From: Acanthornis magna
Lineage: Eukaryota > Chordata > Aves > Passeriformes > Acanthizidae
Assembly: GCA_036785705.1 (NCBI GenBank)
Contig: JAWUZG010001054.1
Span: 1 to 64,000, forward strand
Length of the DNA stretch: 64,000 nucleotides
Reading direction: 5' to 3'
Numbering within the stretch: position 1 is the first letter of the stretch; each line of letters begins with the position of its first letter. Positions 29,101-41,475 of the stretch are shown here, piece after piece. The notes under the pieces are model-generated. The model was not told the origin of the DNA, ran no database searches, and saw nothing but the letters and a program-made list of their open reading frames with translations. The translations under genes were made by a program, and so were the position numbers.

Positions 29101-29614
29101 TGCTGTTTTCGGGTGGGATAGAGTTAATTTTTTTCACAGTGGCTGCTATAGGGCTATGGTTTGGATTTGTGCTGGAAGTAGTGTTGATAACACAGGGATG
29201 TTTTTGTTGGTGGTGAGAGGGCTTGCACTGAGCTAAGAACGTTTCTGCTGCTCACCCCACCGGAGAGCAGGCTGAGGTACACAAGGAGTGAGAGGGGACA
29301 GACCTATGACAAGCTCCATGTATAAAGCTGGAGGAAAAAGGAAGAAAAAGGATGTTTGGAGGGACAGTGTTTGTCTTCCCAAGTCACACGTGAGGGAGCC
29401 CCGTTCTTCTGGAAATACCTGAACACCTACCTGCCCATGGGAAGCAGAGAATTAATCCCTTGTTTTGCTTTGCTTGTGTGTGATGCTTTTGCCTTGCCTA
29501 TTAAACTGTCTGTATCTCAGCCCATGAGTTCTCTCAGTTTTACTCCTTTGATTCTCTGGGGTAAAGTCAGTGGCTGTGTGGGGTTCAGTTGCTGTCTGCA
29601 GTTAAACCATGACA
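29101..29614 (+). mobile_element. Solo LTR, passerine ERVK-like family
   Basis: The sequence matches my memory of a common songbird LTR: a start TGCTGTTTTCGGGTGGGATA, then GTTGATAACACAGGGATG and CTGCTGCTCACCCCACC. A TATA box TATAAAGCTG lies at 29321. The block TTTGTCTTCCCAAGT and the poly(A) signal ATTAAACTGTC at 29500 follow, and the element ends GTTAAACCATGACA. No internal retroviral sequence or second LTR is nearby, so recombination left a solo LTR. Family naming is uncertain. Confidence 0.85.
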
Positions 29615-30425
29615 ACTGTGGACATAGAAAGAAATGCTGCTTTAACTAAGTAGGTAAGTAAACTACATACATATGGATCATTTTACTTCTACTAGGGGTA
29701 TTGATAATTAAATGAAGGCAATTAATTCACATCCTCTACCAAATTTAGTAATTTTCCTTTACTCTCTGGTTGCTGATGTTCCCTGTTGCTGTTGTTGGTT
29801 GGTTGATATACATAAAACACTGCTGCATAATTGACCAGATACAGAGACTGATCGTGTGATCAATTACAACCTGTGACACTTCTCTCACCAGCAGACACAT
29901 GTAAGCCCCTCTGAATGACAGATTTTGTAACTATAAACCAAAAGAAACAGAATCTGATACTCACTCTGCCCAAAGAAGATTCTCTCTCTAGTATGCGCCT
30001 GTCTAACCTGGCCTGCATGGCCTATTTTTTTCTTCAGAAAGGAGGACAATGGCAGCAATCCTCTTTTTTTATTATTATTATGATAACTGTCAGCGACCTA
30101 TAATCTTCCAAGAATAGCTGATTCTTCACAAACACTTGGCTATTCAGTCTTAACTAGAGGGATAGGTAGAAAACTTATTTGCAGTTTTCTTTCTGGAGAC
30201 AGACAAAGGATGCTTACAGCTGCAAGGTGAGTTTGAGACAAATCGGTGGTATTCCTTAAGGATCTTGTGGTTGGAAAATGCTAAAAGCTGTTCAAGGGCT
30301 TGGCAGCTGCTGGAATATAGAAAATTCAGGACAGACCCCCAAGAACTGTGGAGACAAGGACATACCGAAGAAATTCCAATGAAGAGAAACAGACATGTTT
30401 AGGTGTGTCTGCTATTATGAAAAGC
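29615..30425. other. AT-rich intergenic DNA
   Basis: No gene or clear repeat is visible between the solo LTR and the next CR1 fragment. Confidence 0.55.
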
Positions 30426-30427
30426 TA

Positions 30428-30806
30428 AGAGAGATGGGATTATGCAGCCTGGAGAAGAGAAGGGTCAGAGAGGTTTTTATCAATATGTAAATACATACTG
30501 GGTACAAAGAGGAGAGGGAGCCAGGCTGCTTTCAGTGGTGGCCAGAGGCAATGGGCACAACCTGAAGGGCAGGAGGTTCCCACTGATGTCAGGAAACATT
30601 TTTTCACTGTGACAATGACTTGAACACTGACACATGTTGCCCAGAGTGGTGTTGGAAACTTCATCCTGGGAGATATAAAAAATCGGTATGGATAAAAAGC
30701 CCACCCTGAGCAAGTACCTGGAGGTGGCTGTGCATTAACAGGAGAGGTGCACTGTATGAACTCCTGAGGTCCCTTCCAACCCCAACCATTCTGTCATTCT
30801 GTGAAT
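30428..30806 (+). repeat. CR1 LINE 3' end
   Basis: The typical CR1 order is present: GCAGCCTGGAGAAGAGAAGG, a GGAGCCAGGCTGCTTTCAGT segment, GGAGGTTCCCACTGATGTCA, then GAGGTCCCTTCCAACCCCAA. It closes with ATTCTGTCATTCTGTGA, the short terminal repeat characteristic of CR1. Confidence 0.95.
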
Positions 30807-33800
30807 CTTGCTCAGTACATTTTTCTGTTTTAACAGTGGCCTATTGAAAAATTTTAATGAGAAAATTGTTGCATACAATTTTATATTTCTTTAATTGTGA
30901 TTTCATTTTGTCTGTGTACCACCACGTTGTACCACCACCTCTTTTGTGAAAGAGTGATGTAACAGGATGTTCTCTTGATGAACCTGTTTTGTTGCTGGCT
31001 GTTTTCTGCTCATCCTTCTGTGACTGACAGGCAGTACCTTAAACTTTTTTGGATCTGAATACTTTATAATCTAGAAATAGCTGTACCAGCTTTCTCCCAC
31101 TGTACAGAATTATCACTGAGAATTCTACAGCAGTAAGAAATCTGCTTATATTAGAAGAATCTAAAAATGTGGGTGCTCTTGTTTGCTTCTGATGTGCACA
31201 ATCAAATAGTAATGATCATGATTACCAGTTAAAGGGATTTTTCTTCTCCAGCTCTGATTGACATCTCTGTATTCTTTGTTTTTCAACTTAGCTGTTTATT
31301 TTCCTCATTCCCTACTATTACCATCAACACTTCATGATGCTAATCACTTAATGCTTTCATGCACTTATGGGACATTTACTAGTTGTTTGATGACATAACG
31401 TAAACAACAGTGCAAAAAATTAAAAGTTGACTTTCCATTGTTTTAAGTTCAGAATGTAAAGGAAAAAATTAAAAATATCCTGACTGCTCTGCCAGCTCAT
31501 TAACTGTGTAAATCACTGCAAAATGGAAAGGAATGTAGCTCCCTCAATATCCACAGCCAATATCAAGAACATGAGCTGGGGGCCCTTTAGAGATTCTGCC
31601 TATATTGTTCATCTTCCTCCACCAAAATCTTGTATCAGTACATCACCTTGAAAACCCTCTTAAAGCTTAGTGAATAAGCAAAATGTTTTTCTTAGCTAAA
31701 AGCAGAAAGGGCTTTGAAACAGATGTAGTTTAGAGGTACTGTAGTTTCTACAAGTTTCCACATTAATAATTGGATGCAGTAATTTTTTCTCAAGATATTC
31801 TACAAAAGCAAATTCACCTATCTAAGATATGAGGAGGACTAAAGATCCACATTATGGTCATTGTTGGACTCTTAGAAAGATATTCTCGTAAAATAAAACA
31901 CTGTATACCAATGAACAAGGCAGTATGCAATATATAGGGTAGAGATCTGTGAATAAGAAGGTATACACTATTTTACATTAAAAAAATTTTATCTATGTTT
32001 AGTAAAAGTAAAGAGTAACATAGGTAGATTGCGTACTCAAATCTCAAGTGACAGACGTATAGAAAAAAGCCAGTTTCTATAATCAAGTAAGTCAGCTGCT
32101 GAACTGCCTTTAAAATAGTGTGAGATAATACAGTATCCCTGATACAGATAATTTTCAAGTGCCTCAGTATTGAAAGATTTTGGGTTTATTCTGTATTTTG
32201 TGAGATCACAACTCAGAGATAAGGAATAAGAAAACGCAACTCTGATCTGATCATCTGGAATAACTTCTTTTACAAAGGGAGCAGCGAAGGATTTTTTAGT
32301 GTTGATATACTGTCAGAATGATTTTTCCTTTTTTAATTTTTTTTAAATTTTTTTTTCCCCTGAAGGTTGCCTTATTAATACAGAATCCTGGATAGAAAGG
32401 TAATATGTACATTCAAAATAATTCAAAAGTGTACCCAGTTGAAAATATCTTAGTGATACATAAAATGTTCATGGATGTGCTTCTGTGTCTTTTCCCAGAG
32501 CAGAAGCACCACCTTGTGAGACGCCAGGCTGGCAGAGCTGTTCAGCTTTGCTTTGTGATTCTCCCAAGCTTAAAGGCCACATACATGATCTGCAAGAAAA
32601 AAGAAGCATGTCTATCTTGATATATAGTATTTTCCCTCTGTGATAAATTCTTTGGATGAAAATATCAATGGCTTTGGATACAGGAGGATCAACATGGGGA
32701 GGAGAAAAATGGTTTATTGTTCCAAAACACACAGTGGGAGAAAGGTGACAGTTTATGCTTAATAAAAGGACCAAAAATTTGTATATGTAACCCTGTCCTA
32801 AGGAAAAATGAGCAACAATGTAATAACAAGGTCCTTGTGAGGACACACATGGCAAAAATGTCTATTTAAAAGGAAAATGTTTATTTTTGAAAAGAAATTT
32901 TCAAGTGAGACTGCTTGCTAAATATTGAGTAAGTCTTATTTTAAAAATTGCCTAGATAAAGATTTTTTTTCTGATTTTATTTCATGAAACAAATTGATTA
33001 CAGGAAAAAGATACAAAAATCTCCTCCACACAGACAAAATCCAGGCTCCTTCTTTTCTGTCAAACCCCTAGAGCAGAAAACTTTGATTTCTGGAAGTTAG
33101 TTGTTTTCTGCCACTTCATTAATAAAATAATTAATACTTTCTGAGACTTAATGACCCTTCTTTTGTATATGGATTTCTGACTGCAGGATATTATTAGTGG
33201 GTAAGTGGAAACTACACAAATTTTTAACACAACAAATCACTTTTCATTTATGGAAAGCCTGTCCTCATGATTTTCATTACTTCTTGCCAGAAAAGCTACT
33301 GTGTATATTCCAGTATAAGTCACGTAGATATATTGTTGTAACAGTACACAGGATTCTCAAACAAAGCTAAGGCTCATTGCTGCTGCCTTAACACAGATGT
33401 CATTAAGACATATTGGTGCATCTCAGATATCAGCATGGAGCTGGCAGAATTCACTCAGATCTTGTCATAAACCTGTCCTTTTGCAAGCCAAGAGAAATAC
33501 TCTAGGGAGTCTCAAATGACTTTTACTTAGGCAGCTGAAGCTTGCCCAAGTGACAAGAGATGCTGAAGGGAAGAGAAGGAAAGTGACTTTCTAATTGCAA
33601 AGCAGGTCAGCAGCAGTCTCGAATCACTTCAAATATAGGTTTCCTGATCCTTCAGACTGTGGTCTATTTCCAAGTAAACCCTTCCTATCTTTATATGCAT
33701 CAGCAATAAAATTGGTGATTCAAATGCATTGTGTATGAATTTATCTGTTACTTTGCAGCTGTTTCCCTCCTACCTCTCATCAAGGAGTGAAAAAAATCCA

Positions 33801-35635
33801 GACTCCATTGATGAAATTTTATTGCCTGTTTCTAAGGAGTTTGCTTGCTACACTACTCATCTGTTTAACCATTACTTTGGAAAAAATTAACAAATGTCAC
33901 ACATGCTTTAAAGATTATAATTATAAGAGCATAATTTACCTTAAGTAGTTGAGAACATATAGGCTGCACAAACATGCCATTATTAGAAAATTACTGGTGT
34001 GCCCAACTGTCTTATTATCAACAGAACACTGACCACTATTGAAGTGACTGCTTGCTTTTGCCACTGTCATGTTTCATTTTATTATCATGTCACTATGATG
34101 TTTTTACATAGAAAACATACCAGCTGTAATGGAATAAACCATTTTACTGGAGCTCCAGAATACGCACACCTATATTGTCTAATGAATCTGAGACAAGGGT
34201 TGGAAAACTGCCTTTATCTCAGAATGATTTGGGTTGACAGAATGTCTTTTAGAAAAATGCAATTAAACAGGAAAAAGATTATGCCAGCGATATAAAGTAA
34301 TGATATACTTGTGGCATGACTTTCTGACTCTGTGATGAAATAAAAGAATGCTGTACAAGTTAATTACTCCGTAGAAACAAGCACTGAATTATGACTGTCA
34401 TTCTAGTGATAAGGTAGATCCCTACTTGATTAGAAATTGTATTGTTCTTTTAGTGTTTCAAGAACTGAGTAAAGCAAAGAATGGGTAAATGCCTGTTAAG
34501 GTATAGATTTGCTTATGTGTGATACCTTAATGCACTAATTTAATTTATAGCCTAAATACCATGGTTTCAGTCAATACAGAGGAAGTCCTGTGCTGAAGAT
34601 GTCTAAATAAAGGTAGCTTTATTATTTTTGTTAGGGATCTCAATTTCTTTATTAATCCTTCTATATTTTACACATATATGGTATGTATTTGTGATGCAAA
34701 TTTAACTGAGACTTCAGAGTCTACATCAAATTTTCAAAATTACTTTATTTATTTACAGACTTGAAATCAATTCAGTGTCATGCTTTCAGAGATACTCTTT
34801 TAAAACTGGATTCCATGCTGTGGTAAATACTTTTTTCTTCTTTTCTCACAAAACCCCCTACTTAATTCCTAGTATTTTGGTTTTTGTTGTTGTTGTTCCC
34901 TTTTTTCCTATCATTATCATACCCCACTTATCCGTGTTCTTCAAGCTATTGGACAGACATCAGAAAAACTTCTATTAAAGGAATTACAGCAGTGGCAGTT
35001 TACATTTCACATGAGTTTCCCCTCTGTGGGTCCTGTCTAGACAGGTGGAAGTGCAAATTTCCATGATCTGCCACTTTCCTCTTATTTGTTCTATTATGTT
35101 GCTCAAAGATTTATTCCTTTCTCTCTTTAGACCACACTCTCTTTCTACCCTTTAGATCAAACAGCAATTGTAAACCCTTTTTGTGTAAAACCTGTCTTAA
35201 AAAGCGAGCTATGATTTCTCCTGAATTATATAAGTTCTTCATCTGAGAGAAAGATTAGAATGACACAATAGAGACAAATTAATGTCACTATGTCTAGAAC
35301 ATATTTTGCCCCCTTCCATTTAAAAATGCAACAGGCAACAATTCATTGACTAGATAACACTGAATGGAAAGAATTCTTCAAGTATTTGATGTAAAGTAGT
35401 TTTAGAAAAGATTCTGCCACACCATTAGTTCTGCCACTGTTCATATAATGTCATGCCACACCAAAGTCTAATATTTATATTATATATGTAATCTTTATGT
35501 ATTTACATCATATTTATTGATGTAATATACATGTATTGATGTAAATACATGTATTTACATCTTATTTTCAGCTTTCTGCAATGAGTATATATTTACTATT
35601 TTCTGATATGACTTATTCATATTGTCTTTGGGGTA
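30807..35635. other. AT-rich gene-poor DNA with a palindrome
   Basis: No coding, RNA or large-repeat feature can be supported. A 24-bp perfect palindrome lies at 35538-35561 within a run of ATGTATTTACATC-like words. Confidence 0.6.
35538..35561. repeat. 24-bp perfect AT-rich palindrome
   Basis: The arms are GATGTAAATACA and TGTATTTACATC, so both strands read the same. Related half-sites (ATGTATTTACATCA, TTGATGTAATA) occur within 60 bp to the left. It could extrude as a cruciform; no function is known. Confidence 0.7.
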
Positions 35636-36330
35636 TTGAGATCTGCTGCGCTTGGGTCACAACAGCCCTGTGCTACTACAGGCTGGGGGCAGAGCGGCTG
35701 GGAAGCTGCCAGGTGGAAAAAGACCTGGGGATGCTGGTCAATAGCAGCTGAACATGAGCCAGTTGTGCCCAGGTGGCCAAGAAGGACAAGAGCATCCTGA
35801 AGGTTGCACTGCCAGAAGGACCAGGGCAGTGACTGTCCTGCTGTGCTGGTGCTCGTGAGGCCACACCTCAACTGCTGGGCTCAGTTTTGGGCCTCTCACA
35901 ACAAAAAAGGCTTTGAGGTGCTGGAATGGGTCCAAAGCAGGATGACAGAGTGGGAGAATCCAGGAGAAGGGTCTGGAGCAGAAGTTTGATGAGGAGCAGC
36001 TGAGGGAGCTGGCGGTGTTTAACCTGGAGAAAAGGAGGCTCAGGGTGACCTTACTGCTCTCTACACCTGCCTGAGAGGAGGCTGTAGCCAGGGAGGTGTT
36101 GGTCTCTTCCAGTGTCAGGAAAACAGGAAATGGCCTTAAGTTGCATCGGGGGAGGTTTATATTAGATATTAGGGAAAATATCTTCACTGAAAGTCTGGTC
36201 AGGGTTTGGAACTGACTGCTGAGCAAACTGGTGGAATTGACATCCCTCACAGTGTTCCAAAAAGCCTGTGGCTGTGGCACTTAGGGGGTATTGCCTAATG
36301 GTGAAGGTGGTGTTGCTGAGTCAATGGTTT
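35636..36330 (+). repeat. CR1 LINE 3' portion (long fragment)
   Basis: This contains the end of the reverse-transcriptase ORF, broken by stops (words such as GGAAAAAGACCTGGGGATGC and GAGGCCACACCTCAACTGCT). The usual tail follows, with TTTAACCTGGAGAAAAGGAG, a CAGGAGGTGT-type block and CTGTGGCACTTAG. It is orientated plus and clearly decayed. Confidence 0.92.
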
Positions 36331-39300
36331 GTTAACCTGGTGCCAGGTGCCCACCAGGGCATTTCTCTCACTCCTCCTCTCACCTGACAGGAGATACATC
36401 AGACACTTTGTGACGACATTGTCACAACCTAGAAAATTATACAGTGGTCTGTATTGCCACATGCTTTGCTCTGTGACTGTCAGTTCCCTGTTACAACAGC
36501 TGTGAATACAGGGACAGAGAGCCACAATCACTTTTGCTAAGTAATTCAGGGCTGTAGATTCTGAACTTTCCAATAAAGCACGAGGAGCAGTGCTGGGGAT
36601 GGTAGTGGGATGATACATCCTCTGAGGTAATGAACCTTGAAGTCTGACATAGCCCTTGGAGCTTGAAGGGCTATTACACCTATTTTGGTGTAAAAATTCA
36701 GCCCTATTTTGGACAGGCTGAAATTTGCCAGACTGTGGCAAAGTAAAACACCCAAGTATGTGGATGTCTAAAACAGCCAGATGGCAAGACTGAACACATA
36801 TCTTGAGAAGAAGCAAATAGAAAACAAGCAAACAGAAAATAAGTTAAACTTCTCTTTTAAATATTTTTTTCCTTAGAAGTTAATTGTTTACAAGTTTTTC
36901 TTCAAAACTTTTCGTAGAACGATCTGGACCATCATAGTTATTTCTCTATAATTGTTCTTATTCAACAGGTCTTAATTTTTCTGACTATAGTTTTTAAGTT
37001 GTTACACAGCATTTATAAAATCATGGCTGTTGTGGCCTATTTATCATCTACAACGCAAGAGAAAATGACCAAGTTTTTTAAATATTGAGGCATCATACAG
37101 TAGAGGGAGGTTTATCCTGAAAACTTATACTTTATATTTTATGTAGTTTTATTGATAACATTATTGAGTTATCGAATGTACATATATAGCTTCTATTCTG
37201 ATAGAGACCCTGTGACCTTATAACAGTGAGCAGCCTTAGGAAATGTGTATTGACCTCGTGACTTTTTCCCAGTAAGTTCACAGCCTCACTTTCTGTAGAG
37301 TGCTCCTCATCCTCTAAACTCTCCACCCTATGTGCGTTTTTTGGTCCTTTTTGCCTAGGAGAGAGTTTATCAAAATCACTCCTTTATGGGGTAGGCTTGT
37401 TTATGCTTACAGAGCAAAAGCAATAACATTTATGCCTACCCACACCCTCTCTTAAAAAAAAAATAAATGTTGCTTTCCATGACATCCTGAGACCAGGTGT
37501 TTCATTAAACACATTGCTTCTTCCATGGCGATTAAGTCCCCTTCACAATCCATATTTTCATACACATCACACATTTTCATACACATCCTCTTCACTTTTC
37601 CCCCTATTTTTCAGTGTCATCTAATGAGCAGGTAATTCATGTATATGTATACTGTCATTCCTTGTTAATCTTTTGCTACATTCACTACTTTTATCTTATT
37701 TACATTAGATTTTAAGCAACTTATTATCAAAGCATTTTCCCCAAGAGAATCTGCTAGGAAGGATATTTGATCACAGCTGGCAGTTTTAACCATTAAAGTT
37801 CAGAAAAAAACTAATTAAACCAAAAATCTCTTTCTTTTCATGTATCAGGATCATGTATTCTTTGCAGCTGATTTCTGCTCTCCAAGGATGTGCTCTGCTG
37901 TCCTAATCTGGTTAGTGATATCCCTGATGTTAATTACAATCTCCTTAATCTTACTTAATTATCTCACAGTAACAAACAAATACTTTTCCGTACAATCCTC
38001 AAATGAATGTAGTTATGTAAGCATTCATTCAATTAATTATTATAGTTCAGCTAATTAATTACTTATCAGAAGCCAGATCTCAAGCCTTGTAATGAAATTT
38101 TATATTGTTTCAATGACTATATACTAAAATACTGATGTAGAGTGAGCTTGCCCACTTGAGAAGGGCAGATGGGAAAAAATGATACTGCAGAAATAAAGTT
38201 GCATCAGCACACAAAATGGGAAGAGATGGACAACACGTGGTTCAGGAAATCTTTAATCAGAAAGTTTCCAAACTCATCTAAGTTGTGCCAAATGCTGTTC
38301 CAAGGGGTGAAGTGGCCTTTAAAGTATGCAGAGGTTTCTCACCATGCTAATTTAGTATGTTTTAAAACTGAAATTTTTGGACTTAATACCTTAAAAGGTC
38401 TTTATATGTTATAATGGAAGTGCGAGTTCAATATCATAACAATAATAACAATCATTGTAACAATATCATATATTTACACTTCATCTATTATATTATTATT
38501 ACTGCAACTGTTCTGGGTTTTTGGTAAGTTACGCAAAGAAAGTAGTTGTTTATTAAATCTTCTTCCAATAAAATGGATGAGAAATTGCACAGAAGTGCAC
38601 TAAACATTTTTTAGTTAAAAAGTATCGCATGTCAAAAGGTAGTTGAGTGATGAGCCTAAGAATGTCCCCCTCAATTTGTTAACTGGCTATTTTTCCTATG
38701 AAGGACTAACTGAGGCTGTGATTCAAATGACAAAACTTTAAATATATTTAGCAGGAAAAAACACCCACATAAAAAAACCACAACAGAAATCTAACTTACG
38801 CTGTCATTATCATAATGAAAATTACAAGTTCTTTTTTAATATCTTTAGCAAAAGACACAGTCTCTCTTTTCTGCTATTTTGTATTATTTAAATATGGCTT
38901 TTCTATCTTCTTCATGGGCATTTGAGAGAGCAGATTAGTTCTGTATGCTAATAATCCTGCATCTGCCATTTCTAATGCTGCAAGAAAGTGCAAACAAAAT
39001 CACCTAACTTTAATGTCAGGTGCCCTAATTTAGATTGACAGTGTAATAGCAGTGATTTGGTATGAGAGTGTGCCTGCATGCAGATGAATTTTTGTATTCA
39101 ACCACTTATCACTTTCTTTCAGCATAGAGGAAGAATTACATTAAGTTTACATTTGAAAAAGTACTTTTCAGTATGCTACCCCAAAACCAAAGATGAAGAG
39201 CTGTGTCTGTGATGACACACTTCCCTTTTTGAGTTTAAATTAGCATTGTAAAAATCTGTGGAATTTTTTCCACAGATACAAATATGTCAGTGTAAAAGGA

Positions 39301-40224
39301 ATTCCAACTGGAAGTGAGGTAAGATTCCATGAAGAAAGAGTTTCATTAGGGTGACACCACAGTATGATCAACAGATAGGACTAGGAGGAGGAAAAGCACA
39401 TAAATGTTGGAAAAAGGAAGAGGGGTGAAGCAATGCACAAACTCTCTAGGAAATTAAATCATAACATCTATTGTGACAGAATACCTCAAAAAACGTTAAT
39501 GAAGTTTATGAAAACTTTATGGAGCCTCCAAGACATACATGAAAGGATTCAGGAATAATGTTATCTTAGACATAGTGATATTTGTAAAGATTAGTACAGC
39601 AATTTTGTCATTCATCAGCAATATGGTAAAGTCTTTATAATTGTCATATTTCTCCTAAAACCCAGAAAAGCCTAAAAAAATGCTTCCCACCTTATATTCC
39701 CAGAGTCTGGATCCAAAACATCTGGATATTATTTTGATTAATCATGGTTTTGAAGTGAGCTCTTTTTTACTGAAATGAAGAGAGCTTTTCATTTGAAGTG
39801 CAAATTCAGTGTCTTTCTTTGTGCAACTGCATGGTGTAGAGAAAATGAACCTCTTTTTCTGTGCTAACTGCACTAGGCATTTATTAACAGTGAATTTTGA
39901 ATTTTCACTGTCCATCACACAGCACTTTCTCATGGCTGCTTTCTTCCATATAACTGTTAAATATTAAGGATTATTAGGATAGTTAAGTTCTTAATTATAC
40001 TTCTTTCTCTGTTCTGCTTTTGATTTTGTATTCATTTTTCCACTAACATATTTTGAGGCACTCTAGGTTCTCCGAACTCATGTCCATGCTTTAGATGTAT
40101 TTTCAATTCCATAATTAGATCTAAGAAAGTGCAGGCATGCGATCTCTGAGATTATAGCTCGCTGCATAAATGCGTTGTACATGCACTTTTACTCACCTGA
40201 ATCTCACTCCTTCAATACATTTCG
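36331..40224. other. AT-rich gene-poor DNA
   Basis: No gene, RNA or notable repeat was recognised. Open frames are short and scattered. Confidence 0.6.
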
Positions 40225-40941
40225 TCTCCGGATGTGTGGACATGGGAATGAGAAGCTGGAGATCAGCCCTGCACAGAAAAACCTGAGTGTCCTGGTCAGT
40301 GGTAAATGGAACATGAGTCAGCAGTGCCCTGGAGCCAGGAGGGCCATCCCTGTCCTGGGGACATCAGGCACAGCATCGCCAGCTGGGCAAGGGAGGGGAT
40401 TGTCCCACTCTGCTCTGCACTGGGGCAGCCTCACCTCGAGTGCTGGGGCAGGTTTGGGGTGCCACAATATAAAAAGACATTAAGCTATAGAGAGAGTGTC
40501 CAAAGGAGGGCGATGAGAATGGTAAAGGTCAGATGGGAAGTCATCTGAGGAGTGGCTGAGGTGACTTGGTCTGTTCAACCTGGAGAGGAGGAGACTGAGG
40601 GGAGACCTCACTGCAGTCTGCAACTTCTTCATGCGGGAAAGATGAGAGACAGAAACTGATTTCTTTCTGTGGTGACCAGTGACAGGACCCAAGGGAATGG
40701 CCTGAATTGAGTCAGGGAACATTTAGGTTGGATATTAGAAAAAGTTGTTCACCCAGAGGGTTTGGGCACTGGAACAGCTCTCCAGGGAAGTGGTCACAGC
40801 ATGGGGCCTGACAGTTCAGGAAGTGTTTGCACAACGCACTCAGGTACATGTTGTGATTCTTTGGGCTGTTGTGTGTAGGGCCAGGAGTAGGATTTCTATG
40901 ATCCTCTTAGGCTCTTTCCAATTCAGGTTATTCTGTGAATC
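40225..40941 (+). repeat. CR1 LINE 3' portion
   Basis: This is a decayed CR1 fragment containing the end of ORF2, with TCAACCTGGAGAGGAGGAGA, a GTGACAGGACCCAAGGGAAT block and CACCCAGAGGGTTTGGGCAC. It ends TTATTCTGTGAAT. Confidence 0.92.
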
Positions 40942-41279
40942 CAATACTGAAATAGTTGGGGTGTTGTTGTTGCAGAGGAACTCATCGCTGTTGCTCAGAT
41001 TTTAATCTGCAGACAGCTGCATGTCTGCACTGTAGTCGTGATGAGTAAATGACAAAGAATGCATGTTTCCCATAATATTTTTAGAGCTTCTCAGACTTAG
41101 AGACAAGACTGATGGCTGATAAAAGCAGAGTTATTATCCCATTCTCACTATTATTTTATTTGTGAACTCCAAATTTTGTTACTTGGAGGCTGATAGGCTT
41201 GTGAACAGTGCAAAGATCACATGTAGCCATTCAACAAAATCAACTTCTTCACTTATCACAAGAGATTATTTAATATGTT

Positions 41280-41475
41280 TCACAGAATCATAGAATCATC
41301 TAGGTTGAGGAAAGCCCTTACGGTCATCGAGTCCAACCAAAAACCTAACATGGTCAAGTCTACAACTAAACCACGTCCCTAAGCACCGTATCTGTACCTC
41401 TTCTAAATACCTCCAGCGACGGTGATTCAACAACTTTCCCAGGCAGTTTGTTCCAGTGCTTGACATTGGATGCTT
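41280..41475 (-). repeat. CR1 LINE 3' end, minus orientation
   Basis: The sequence starts TCACAGAATCATAGAATCAT, the reverse complement of the CR1 terminal repeat. It continues through AAAGCCCTTACGGTCATCGA and a CCAGTGCTTGACA segment. Confidence 0.93.

Noticed and set aside
36295..36831. 178-codon minus-strand open frame next to a CR1 fragment
   Set aside because: There are no splice sites and no family resemblance, and it begins inside antisense CR1 tail sequence.
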